64,000 bases of DNA from Streptomyces sp. DT2A-34 (GTDB taxonomy: Bacteria; Actinomycetota; Actinomycetes; Streptomycetales; Streptomycetaceae): positions 6,490,001 through 6,554,000 of the forward strand of contig NZ_JASTWJ010000001.1 in the NCBI RefSeq assembly GCF_030499515.1, given 5' to 3'. Position 1 is the first letter of the stretch; every line of letters begins with the position of its first letter. The notes under the pieces are model-generated. The model was not told where the DNA came from, ran no database searches, and saw nothing but the letters and a program-made list of their open reading frames with translations. Position numbers and translations under genes: made by a program. Below are positions 37,568 through 45,497 of the stretch, one piece after another.

Positions 37568-37905
37568 ACGACGTTCGCCTGCTTCCCTGGACCGGCGAAG
37601 GCGGCAAGCCGTGCTACCTCGACACCGACGGTACCGGCCACGTCTCCCGCGTGGCCGACACCATCGAGCGCGTACAGCTCGGGATGGCCGGCGACCTCCT
37701 CGACCACGTGGCCGACATGCTCGCCGACCGCCGGACGCCGCCGACACCCGCACAGCTCCGGTTCCTGCTGGCCCGGATGAGCGAGGCGCTGAGCGATGTC
37801 CGTCGGATCGCGGAGAGCCGGGGCGCGCGTCTCCCCGTACCTCCCTGCGACGAGCCCGACCAGGATCAGAAGTGCGTGGCGATCCCGAACACCCGCCGCA
37901 ACTGA
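37564..37905 (+). CDS. Small hypothetical protein of XRE/DUF397 loci, 113 aa
   Basis: Contains LLPWTGEGGKPCYLDTDGTG and a helical core (AGDLLDHVADMLADR, RFLLARMSEALSDVRRIAES). It is soluble, without a signal peptide. Translationally coupled to the 68-aa gene and divergent from the XRE regulator. I recall similar proteins next to WhiJ-like genes; a partner role is inferred. Its last ~40 bp overlap the 3' end of the convergent nucleotidyltransferase gene. Confidence 0.75.
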   Translation: MNDVRLLPWTGEGGKPCYLDTDGTGHVSRVADTIERVQLGMAGDLLDHVADMLADRRTPPTPAQLRFLLARMSEALSDVRRIAESRGARLPVPPCDEPDQDQKCVAIPNTRRN

Positions 37906-38357
37906 GCCATGTCGTGCCGGTCACGGTCCGACGGCTCGTAGCCCTGGTGGAAGTGGACCTGTTGCTCGGCGGACAGGCACGGGACCGGCGTCCCGCCGAG
38001 GGCGCCCGTCACGAAGGCCGACGCGGGGTAGACGAACGGCCGCGACGGCTCCAGTGACGCCTGCACCGCCGAGCCGTCCTCGGCGAAGACCAGCGGATGC
38101 AGATCGATCTCCCGGCCGTCCGGCGCCGTGACCACGAAACGGACGGGACGCCAGTCCACGGTCTCCGCGAAACCCGCGTCCGCCAGGGCCGCCACCACCG
38201 CCGCCTCCTGTTCCTTGCGGTGCATCAGGTCCAGGTCCCGGTGGTCGCGGGTCTGCTCGCCGAGCAGGGCGTCGATGCCCCAGCCGCCGCCGACCCAGAT
38301 GTCGGTCTCCGCCTCGCGCAGCAAGGTCAGGACGGTCAACACGTCGTCAGCTGTCAT
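37866..38357 (-). CDS. Lincosamide/aminoglycoside nucleotidyltransferase-like protein
   Basis: A 163-aa protein of the LinA/aminoglycoside 2''-adenylyltransferase-like family. WVGGGWGIDALLGEQTRDHR followed by DLDLM carries the GG(W/S)...DxD nucleotidyltransferase core; a further acidic residue is in GREIDLHPLVF. Such enzymes adenylylate small-molecule antibiotics, but many genomic copies have no shown resistance role. ATG at 38357; a GTG at 38366 would add three residues. Convergent with, and overlapping by 40 bp, the 113-aa gene. Confidence 0.8.
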   Translation of the reverse strand: MTADDVLTVLTLLREAETDIWVGGGWGIDALLGEQTRDHRDLDLMHRKEQEAAVVAALADAGFAETVDWRPVRFVVTAPDGREIDLHPLVFAEDGSAVQASLEPSRPFVYPASAFVTGALGGTPVPCLSAEQQVHFHQGYEPSDRDRHDMAQLRRVFGIATHF

Positions 38358-38418
38358 CACTCTCACAACCTCTCACGCCCGTACAACCTTTCTCTCGGCC
38401 TCGCGAGTCAAGAGGGGC

Positions 38419-39312
38419 ATGACTCACGAGACATCGAGCGGGACATCGAGCAAGAAGCCGAGAGACCTTTCCAGGCGGGCCAGAGCGCTCGTCGCGGCCG
38501 GCGTGGGTGCCGGCGTGCTCATAACGGGCGTCGCGGCCGCCTCGCCCGCCGCCGCGGCGACCACACCCACCGTCAGCTGCACGTCCGCCAAGGCCGGCCT
38601 GGCCGACAAGCTGAAGAAGGACATCACCGCCGCCCTGGCCAACCGCAGGGGGACCATCGCGGTCGGCCTGTACGACCGTTCCACGAACACCACCTGCGCG
38701 CTCAGGGCCTCCAGTGCCTACGACTCCGCCAGCGTCGTCAAGGTCACCGTCCTCGCCGCGCTGCTGTGGGACGCGAAGAAGCACAACCGGTATCTCACCG
38801 ACCGTGAGGTGTCCCTCGCCAAGGCCATGATCACCAAGTCGGACAACGCGGCGACCAGCACGCTCTGGAAGCAGCTCGGTCTGACGAAGATCAAGGGCTT
38901 CCTCACGGCCGCCGGCATGACCCAGACCAAGCCCGGCGCGAACGGCTACTGGGGCCTGACCCAGATCACCGTCACGGACGAGCAGAAGCTGCTCAAGCTC
39001 ATCACCGCCAAGAACACGGTGCTCAGCGACAACGCCCGCGCCTACATCCTGAAGCTGATGGGCCAGGTCATCTCCTCGCAGCGCTGGGGGACGCCGTACG
39101 GAGTGCCGTCCGGTGTCACCGTGGCCGTCAAGAACGGCTGGCTGTCACGGTCCACCCACGGCTGGCGGGTGCACAGTGTCGGCGCCTTCAAGGGCGGCGG
39201 CCACGACTACATGATCACGGTCCTCACGCACGGCAACAGCACCATGAACTACGGCATCGCGACCATCCAGGGCGTCGCCAAGGTCATCCACCGGGACCTG
39301 GCGGCAAGCTGA
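38419..39312 (+). CDS. Secreted class A beta-lactamase-fold serine hydrolase
   Basis: A 297-aa exported protein with a signal around ALVAAGVGAGVLITGVAAAS. The serine beta-lactamase/transpeptidase motifs are present: SASVVKVT (SxxK), KSDNAAT (SDN) and VAVKNGW in place of KTG. The Glu of the beta-lactamase omega loop is not obvious, so it could be a peptidase or penicillin-binding-like hydrolase rather than a true beta-lactamase. The ATG at 38419 has AGAGGGG immediately before it. Monocistronic. Confidence 0.83.
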   Translation: MTHETSSGTSSKKPRDLSRRARALVAAGVGAGVLITGVAAASPAAAATTPTVSCTSAKAGLADKLKKDITAALANRRGTIAVGLYDRSTNTTCALRASSAYDSASVVKVTVLAALLWDAKKHNRYLTDREVSLAKAMITKSDNAATSTLWKQLGLTKIKGFLTAAGMTQTKPGANGYWGLTQITVTDEQKLLKLITAKNTVLSDNARAYILKLMGQVISSQRWGTPYGVPSGVTVAVKNGWLSRSTHGWRVHSVGAFKGGGHDYMITVLTHGNSTMNYGIATIQGVAKVIHRDLAAS

Positions 39313-39365
39313 CGTTTCACGTGGCAGCCTCCCGTCCGTCACCGTGTCGTCCTACGGTGACGGCC

Positions 39366-40400
39366 ATGCGCCTGAGAACCGTACTCGCGACCGTCACCGC
39401 GTCCCTGGCGGCGGCCACCTGCCTGTCTGCCGCCGGGCCCGCCAACGCCGGGCAGAGCAACGCCTGTTCGCCCTCCGTCTCCATCGACCGCTTCTCCGAC
39501 GCGCTCGACAAGACGACCTACGAGGGCACCTTCGTCGGCAACTTCTCCGCGCTCGCCGTCGACCGCGACGGTTCGCTCGCCGCCGTCTCCGACCGCTCGG
39601 CCCTCTTCAGCCTCGACCGGGAGACGCTCGCGCCGCGGGCCGTCGTCCCGCTCGCCGACGAGAGCGGTGCCGCCCTCGACTCCGAGGGGCTCGTCGTCGA
39701 CCGGGACGGGACGCGGTTGATCTCGTCCGAGACCGAGCCCTCCGTACGCCGCTACTCCCGCGACGGCAAGATCCTCGACCGCCTCCCCGTGCCGGACGAG
39801 CTGTTGGTCGCCCCGGCGGGCCGCGCCGTCTCCAACGGCACCTTCGAGGGGCTGACCCTGCTCCCCGGCGGCCGCACCCTGCTCGCGTCGATGGAGTACG
39901 CGCTGAACGGCGACAGCGCCGGTCTCGTCCGCTTCCAGACCTGGCAGCGGACCCGGACGGCGGGCGGCCACTTCGAGCTCGGCGCCCAGTACGCCTACCG
40001 CACCGACACCGGTCTCGGCGTCCCCGAGGTCCAGGCGACCCCCGACGGCCGCCTCCTCGTCCTGGAGCGCGGCTTCACCTCCGGTGTCGGCAACACGGTC
40101 CGCCTTTACCTGGCCGACCCGCGCCGCGCGACGGACACGAGCGGCGTCGAGAACCTCACGGACCCCACGGGTCAGGACGGCGTACGTCTGATCAAGAAGA
40201 CCCTCCTGGCGGACATCGCCGCGTGCCCGTCCCTGGGCGCCACGGCCAAGCAGCCCCAGCCGAACCCGCTCCTCGACAACATCGAGGGGATGACGATCAC
40301 GGGCCGTACGAACGCTCGCCTGAAGGTGCTCCTGGTCAGCGACGACAACCAGAACGCCGTACAGACCACACGGTTCTACTCCCTGCGTGTCCGTATCTGA
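39366..40400 (+). CDS. Secreted esterase-like/phytase-like protein
   Basis: A 344-aa secreted beta-propeller-like protein. The signal peptide ends near GPANA. Repeated blade-like segments (FSALAVDRDGSLAAVSDRSA, LDSEGLVVDRDGTRLISSET, TFEGLTLLPGGRTLLASME, PLLDNIEGMTITG) match the 'esterase-like activity of phytase' family. Acidic residues at these turns could bind Ca. The ATG at 39366 is the first within the signal peptide context. Role is probably phosphoester hydrolysis outside the cell; the substrate is not known. Confidence 0.83.
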   Translation: MRLRTVLATVTASLAAATCLSAAGPANAGQSNACSPSVSIDRFSDALDKTTYEGTFVGNFSALAVDRDGSLAAVSDRSALFSLDRETLAPRAVVPLADESGAALDSEGLVVDRDGTRLISSETEPSVRRYSRDGKILDRLPVPDELLVAPAGRAVSNGTFEGLTLLPGGRTLLASMEYALNGDSAGLVRFQTWQRTRTAGGHFELGAQYAYRTDTGLGVPEVQATPDGRLLVLERGFTSGVGNTVRLYLADPRRATDTSGVENLTDPTGQDGVRLIKKTLLADIAACPSLGATAKQPQPNPLLDNIEGMTITGRTNARLKVLLVSDDNQNAVQTTRFYSLRVRI

Positions 40401-40488
40401 TCGGTCGCCGATCGTTACAGCGGGATGAAATCCGCCTCTGTCCGTGTTGGTGCCTTCCGGTAGATCAGGGCGAACGGAGGGCACCGGC

Positions 40489-43400
40489 GTGGCAGCGCAG
40501 CAGGGGTGGGCGAGACGACTGTGGGGCTACGCGTGGCGCTACCCCAAGGATGTGATCCTCGCCCTCGGCTCCTCGCTCGGCGGTATGGCCGTGATGGCGA
40601 TCGTCCCGCTGATCACGAAGGTGATCATCGACGACGTCATCGGCGACCACAGCCGCAGCATGGCCGTCTGGGCGGGCCTGCTGATCGCCGCCGCGCTCGC
40701 TGTCTACGTCCTCACCTACATCCGCCGCTACTACGGCGGCCGCCTCGCCCTCGACGTCCAGCACGATCTGCGCACGGAGATGTTCGGGACGATCACCCGG
40801 CTCGACGGGCGGCGGCAGGACGAGCTGTCCACCGGGCAGGTCGTCGGGCGGGCCACCAGCGACCTCCAGCTGATCCAGGGCCTGCTCTTCATGCTCCCGA
40901 TGACCATCGGGAACTTCGCGCTCTTCCTGATATCCCTGGTCGTCATGGCGTGGCTGTCGCTGCCGCTCACGCTCGTCGCCCTCGCCGTGGCACCCGCGCT
41001 GTGGTGGATCGCGGGGCGCAGCCGCACCAAGCTGCACCCGGCCACCTGGTACGCCCAGGCCCAGGCCGCCGCCGTCGCCGGCGTGGTCGACGGGGCCGTC
41101 AGCGGCGTGCGCGTGGTGAAGGGGTTCGGTCAGGAGGAGCAGGAGACCGGGAAGCTCAGGGAGGTCAGCCGGCGGCTCTTCGCGGGGCGGCTGCGCACCA
41201 TCCGGTTCAACTCCAGGTACACCCCGGCGCTCCAGGCCGTGCCGGCGCTCGGCCAGGTCGCCATGCTCGCGCTCGGCGGGTGGCTGGCGGTCCGCGGGCA
41301 CATCACCCTGGGCACTTTCGTCGCCTTCTCCACCTACCTCGCCCAGCTGGTCGGGCCGGTCCGGATGCTCGCCCTGGTCCTCACGGTGGGGCAGCAGGCC
41401 CGCGCGGGCACCGAGCGCGTCCTCGAACTGATCGACACCGAGCCGTCGATCAAGGACGGCACCAAGACGCTGCCCGCCGACGCGCCCGCGACCGTCGAGT
41501 TCGACGACGTTTCGTTCGGATACGACGACGCCTCCGGCAAGACCCGTCCCGTCCTCGACGGGCTCTCCTTCGTGATCCAGCCCGGCGAGACCCTCGCCGT
41601 CGTCGGCTCCTCCGGCTCCGGCAAGTCCACCGTCTCCCTCCTCCTCCCGCGCTTCTACGACGTCACGCGCGGCGCCGTCCTCGTCGGCGGCCACGACGTC
41701 CGCGAGCTGACCTTCGACTCGCTGCGGGCCGCGATCGGGCTGGTGCCCGAGGACTCCTTCCTCTTCTCGGACACGGTCCGCAACAACATCGCGTACGGCC
41801 GCCCCGACGCGACCGAGGAGGAGATCCGTAAAGCCGCCGGCGCCGCCCAGGCCGACCGCTTCATCGCCGAGCTCCCCGACGGTTACGACACCAAGGTCGG
41901 CGAGCACGGCCTCACCCTCTCCGGAGGCCAGCGTCAGCGCGTCGCGCTCGCCCGCGCGATCCTCACCGACCCCCGACTCCTCGTCCTCGACGACGCGACC
42001 TCGGCGGTGGACGCCCGGGTCGAGCACGAGATCCACGAGGCGCTGAGGCACGTCATGGAGGGCCGGACGACTCTGCTGATCGCCCACCGGCGCTCCACCC
42101 TCAACCTCGCCGACCGCATCGCCGTCCTCGACGCCGGCCGCCTCGCCGACATCGGCACGCACGAGGAACTCCAGGAGCGGTCCGCCCTCTACCGCCGCCT
42201 CCTCACCGACCCCGACGAACTCGGCGGCGTCTCACCCGGCCACGTCCAGCCCGCCTCCCCCCGGGAGGACAGCTCCGTACGCGACGAACTGGACGCCGAG
42301 TTCGACGCCGAACGCGGGGTGACGCCGAGGCTGTGGACCGGCGACCGCGAGCGCAAGGACCTGGCGCTGACCGAGTCCCCGGCCACCCCCGAGCTCCTCG
42401 CCCAGGTGGAGGCGTTGCCCCCGGCGGCCGACACCCCCGACATCGACGAGGCCGGTGCGGTCCGGCCGGAGGAGTCGTACGGCCTGAAACGGCTGCTACG
42501 GGGCTTCGGGCGCCCGCTGCTGATCAGCCTCGGCCTCGTCGCCGTGGACGCCGGCATGGGACTGCTGCTCCCGATCCTGATCCGGCACGGCATCGACTCG
42601 GGCGTCACGCAGGCCGCCCTCGGCGCGGTCTGGGCGGCCTCCCTGCTCGCCCTGCTCGCCGTCACGGCCCAGTGGGCGGCGCAGGTCGGCGAGACCCGCA
42701 TGACCGGGCGCACCGGCGAGCGCGTCCTGTACTCCCTCCGTCTGAAGATCTTCGCCCAGCTCCAGCGGCTCGGACTCGACTACTACGAGCGGGAGTTGAC
42801 CGGCCGGATCATGACGAGGATGACGACGGACGTCGACGCGCTGTCGACCTTCCTTCAGACGGGCCTGGTCACCGCCTTCGTCTCCGTCGTCACCTTCTTC
42901 GGCATCATGGTCGCCCTGCTGGTGCTCGACCTTCAGCTCGCGCTCGTCGTCTTCGCGACGCTGCCGCCGCTGATCGTCGCGACGTACTTCTTCCGTCGGG
43001 CGAGCGTGAAGGCGTACGAACTCGCCCGGGAGCGTGTGTCGTTGGTCAACGCCGACCTGCAGGAGTCGGTGTCGGGGCTGCGGATCGTGCAGGCCTTCCG
43101 GCGCGAGCGGGACGGCGGCGCGCGGTTCGCCGAGCGCAGCGACAGCTACCGCCAGGCCCGTATCCGGGGCCAGTGGCTGATCTCGATCTACTTCCCCTTC
43201 GTGCAGTTCCTGTCGTCGGCGGCCGCGGCGGCGGTGCTGATCGCGGGCGGGGCCCGGATCGACGACGCGACGCTGACGACCGGTGCGCTGGTGGCGTACC
43301 TGCTCTACATCGACCTGTTCTTCGCCCCGGTCCAGCAGCTCTCCCAGGTCTTCGACGGCTACCAGCAGGCCACGGTCTCGCTCGGCCGGATCCAGGAACT

Positions 43401-44220
43401 GCTCCGGGAGCCGACGTCGACGAAGGCGGCCGACGAGCCGCTGGAGGTGCTGTCGCTGCGGGGCGAAGTCGCCTTCGAGGACGTGCACTTCAAGTACGGC
43501 GACGAGGAGGAGGCACTCAGCGGCATCGACCTGCGCATACCCGCCGGGCAGACGGTGGCCTTCGTCGGCGAGACCGGCGCGGGCAAGTCGACCCTCGTCA
43601 AGCTGGTCGCCCGCTTCTACGACCCGACCGGCGGACGGGTCACCGTCGACGGCACGGACCTGCGCTCCCTGGACCTCACGTCGTACCGGCACCGGCTCGG
43701 CGTCGTCCCGCAGGAGGCGTACCTCTTCCAGGGCACCGTCCGGGACGCCATCGCCTACGGCCGCCCGGACGCGACGGACGCCGAGGTCGAGGCCGCCGCC
43801 CGGGCGGTGGGCGCCCACGAGATGATCGCGACCCTCGACGGCGGCTACCTCCACGAGGTCGCCGAGCGCGGCCGCAACCTCTCCGCCGGGCAACGCCAGC
43901 TGATCGCCCTGGCCCGCGCCGAGTTGGTCGACCCCGACATCCTGCTCCTCGACGAGGCGACGGCCGCGCTGGACCTGGCCACGGAGGCCCAGGTCAACCA
44001 GGCCACGGACCGGCTCGCGGGCCGCCGGACGACACTGGTGGTCGCCCACCGTCTGACCACGGCCGCGCGGGCGGACCGGGTCGTCGTGATGGACCACGGT
44101 GAGGTCGCCGAGGACGGTACGCACGAGGAGTTGTTGGCGCGGGGCGGGCGGTATGCGCGGTTGTGGCGGGTGTTCGTGGGGCAGTCCGAGCCGGAGGAGC
44201 CGGTCGGGGCGTCCCGATAG
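40489..44220 (+). CDS. Fused two-half ABC exporter (TMD-NBD-TMD-NBD)
   Basis: A single 1243-aa polypeptide made of two complete half-transporters. Half 1: six-helix TMD, Walker A GSSGSGKST (~372), LSGGQ (~476), Walker B LLVLDDATSAVD. Half 2: TMD from ~677, Walker A GETGAGKST (~1026), LSAGQ (~1130), Walker B LLLDEATAALD. NBD1 has Asp where the catalytic Glu should be and NBD2 has a deviant signature, so one ATP site is degenerate, as in heterodimeric exporters. GTG at 40489 with GGAGG 8 bp upstream. Probably a multidrug or lipid exporter; in most relatives the halves are separate genes. Confidence 0.92.
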   Translation: MAAQQGWARRLWGYAWRYPKDVILALGSSLGGMAVMAIVPLITKVIIDDVIGDHSRSMAVWAGLLIAAALAVYVLTYIRRYYGGRLALDVQHDLRTEMFGTITRLDGRRQDELSTGQVVGRATSDLQLIQGLLFMLPMTIGNFALFLISLVVMAWLSLPLTLVALAVAPALWWIAGRSRTKLHPATWYAQAQAAAVAGVVDGAVSGVRVVKGFGQEEQETGKLREVSRRLFAGRLRTIRFNSRYTPALQAVPALGQVAMLALGGWLAVRGHITLGTFVAFSTYLAQLVGPVRMLALVLTVGQQARAGTERVLELIDTEPSIKDGTKTLPADAPATVEFDDVSFGYDDASGKTRPVLDGLSFVIQPGETLAVVGSSGSGKSTVSLLLPRFYDVTRGAVLVGGHDVRELTFDSLRAAIGLVPEDSFLFSDTVRNNIAYGRPDATEEEIRKAAGAAQADRFIAELPDGYDTKVGEHGLTLSGGQRQRVALARAILTDPRLLVLDDATSAVDARVEHEIHEALRHVMEGRTTLLIAHRRSTLNLADRIAVLDAGRLADIGTHEELQERSALYRRLLTDPDELGGVSPGHVQPASPREDSSVRDELDAEFDAERGVTPRLWTGDRERKDLALTESPATPELLAQVEALPPAADTPDIDEAGAVRPEESYGLKRLLRGFGRPLLISLGLVAVDAGMGLLLPILIRHGIDSGVTQAALGAVWAASLLALLAVTAQWAAQVGETRMTGRTGERVLYSLRLKIFAQLQRLGLDYYERELTGRIMTRMTTDVDALSTFLQTGLVTAFVSVVTFFGIMVALLVLDLQLALVVFATLPPLIVATYFFRRASVKAYELARERVSLVNADLQESVSGLRIVQAFRRERDGGARFAERSDSYRQARIRGQWLISIYFPFVQFLSSAAAAAVLIAGGARIDDATLTTGALVAYLLYIDLFFAPVQQLSQVFDGYQQATVSLGRIQELLREPTSTKAADEPLEVLSLRGEVAFEDVHFKYGDEEEALSGIDLRIPAGQTVAFVGETGAGKSTLVKLVARFYDPTGGRVTVDGTDLRSLDLTSYRHRLGVVPQEAYLFQGTVRDAIAYGRPDATDAEVEAAARAVGAHEMIATLDGGYLHEVAERGRNLSAGQRQLIALARAELVDPDILLLDEATAALDLATEAQVNQATDRLAGRRTTLVVAHRLTTAARADRVVVMDHGEVAEDGTHEELLARGGRYARLWRVFVGQSEPEEPVGASR

Positions 44221-44322
44221 GTCCCGTGAACGTGTCCGCGTGACGGTCGTGCAACCATCCGGCATACGCCGTGCGTCCGTACACCAGTACGCTCATTGCC
44301 GGTGTACGGGGAGGACAACACT

Positions 44323-44715
44323 GTGGACAGAGGTGCGATACGCCGACGACTGGCGGTCGGCCTGGCGTTGCTGACCGCGTCCGGACTGCTCGCGGTCGCG
44401 GCCCCGGCCGAGGCGCAGGCCGCCGCCCCCACGCGCTGCGAGGGGCGCAAGGTCAAGACGTACCCGTTCTCCACCGGCACGCTGTACGTCTACAAGCGGG
44501 GCGGCTACGTCTGCGCCATCACCAAGCCCAAGGATCCCGGCCGCGAGCAGTGGATGATGGTCAGCGTGCAGGCCCGCCGCGCCAACGCGGTCGTCGACGA
44601 GTGGTACTACAGCCACCGGGCGGGACCGGTGACGGTGCATGCCGGGCAGCGGTGTGTGTGGGTGAAGGGGCGGGTGGGCAGCGGGTCGGTGAGCAAGGGC
44701 TGGATCCTCTGCTGA
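44323..44715 (+). CDS. Small secreted protein with four Cys, 130 aa
   Basis: The GTG at 44323 lies 13 bp after GGGGAGG. A signal peptide (LAVGLALLTASGLLAVAAP, ending AQA) is followed by an ~90-aa basic mature domain with four Cys (TRCEG, YVCAI, QRCVW, WILC), enough for two disulfides, the last Cys being the C-terminal residue. It converges with a lipoprotein gene, whose stop lies 4 bp beyond. No family recognised. Confidence 0.8.
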   Translation: MDRGAIRRRLAVGLALLTASGLLAVAAPAEAQAAAPTRCEGRKVKTYPFSTGTLYVYKRGGYVCAITKPKDPGREQWMMVSVQARRANAVVDEWYYSHRAGPVTVHAGQRCVWVKGRVGSGSVSKGWILC

Positions 44716-44719
44716 CCGC

Positions 44720-45367
44720 TCACACCGGCCGCGCGCACCCCACCGGCTTCTCGCCGCCCAGTTGGACGTACAGGGCCGTCGACAGGGGGCAGTCGGCCCG
44801 TTCGCCGACGGACTTGGTCACCTTGTACTGCGGCTTCCGCTTGCCCTCGCCGTCGCAGGACGTCTCGCGGACCTGGCCGTCGCCGGAGCCGTAGACGCAA
44901 TCGCCGACGATCGTGCGGGGGCCGCCTCCGCCGCCGGGATCACCGGGGTGGGGCGACGTCAGGTTGCGCATACAGGCGTAGCCCTGCGGAACGGCGCCGT
45001 CGCCGTCCTCGTCGGACGTGCGGCTCTGTTCGCTGATGTGGAGGACGAAGTCCGTGGTCCCGGGACACAGCGGTCCGTCGCCCACCTTGCCGTCGTGCCG
45101 CGCCACGACCCGCGCCGCCGCCCGCTCACTGGTGCAGGACACCTCGGTGAAGCTCGACGTCCCGAAGGAACTGCACTCGTCGACGCCGAGGAACACGGCG
45201 CCGTATCCGGCGGGCCGGGTCGGCGTCACCTGCTGCTCGCTCGCGGTCCTGTCGAGCCGCCCGTCCTCCTCCTGCGCCGCCCCTGACGGACTCTGACAGC
45301 CCGTCAACAGCGTGCTGAGCAGCCCCAGCAACGCACAGGCCACCCCCACGGCACTTCTCCCACGCAT
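44720..45367 (-). CDS. Lipoprotein, 215 aa
   Basis: The signal sequence ends LLTGCQS (lipobox Cys23). The mature domain is hydrophilic with seven or more Cys in the second half (DECSSF, VSCTSE, PLCPG, YACMR, GDCVYG, TSCDGEG, ADCPL), suggesting several disulfides, and one Gly-rich loop. The ATG at 45367 follows GGGGGAG. Faces the four-Cys secreted protein convergently. Function unknown. Confidence 0.8.
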   Translation of the reverse strand: MRGRSAVGVACALLGLLSTLLTGCQSPSGAAQEEDGRLDRTASEQQVTPTRPAGYGAVFLGVDECSSFGTSSFTEVSCTSERAAARVVARHDGKVGDGPLCPGTTDFVLHISEQSRTSDEDGDGAVPQGYACMRNLTSPHPGDPGGGGGPRTIVGDCVYGSGDGQVRETSCDGEGKRKPQYKVTKSVGERADCPLSTALYVQLGGEKPVGCARPV

Positions 45368-45497
45368 TGCACTCCCCCCGGTACCCCCGTCCAGCGTGGC
45401 CCGCGACCACGGGCGCACGCCAGACATGTGGGGTCCTTTGCGCCGGTCAGGGGTGAGTGGGGGCGGTATATGGCGTACGGGTACTACGTCCGAAGTG

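Noticed and set aside
38419..39312. True class A beta-lactamase resistance gene
   Set aside because: SxxK and SDN are present, but KTG is replaced by KNG and the omega-loop Glu is not evident, so only the fold is claimed.
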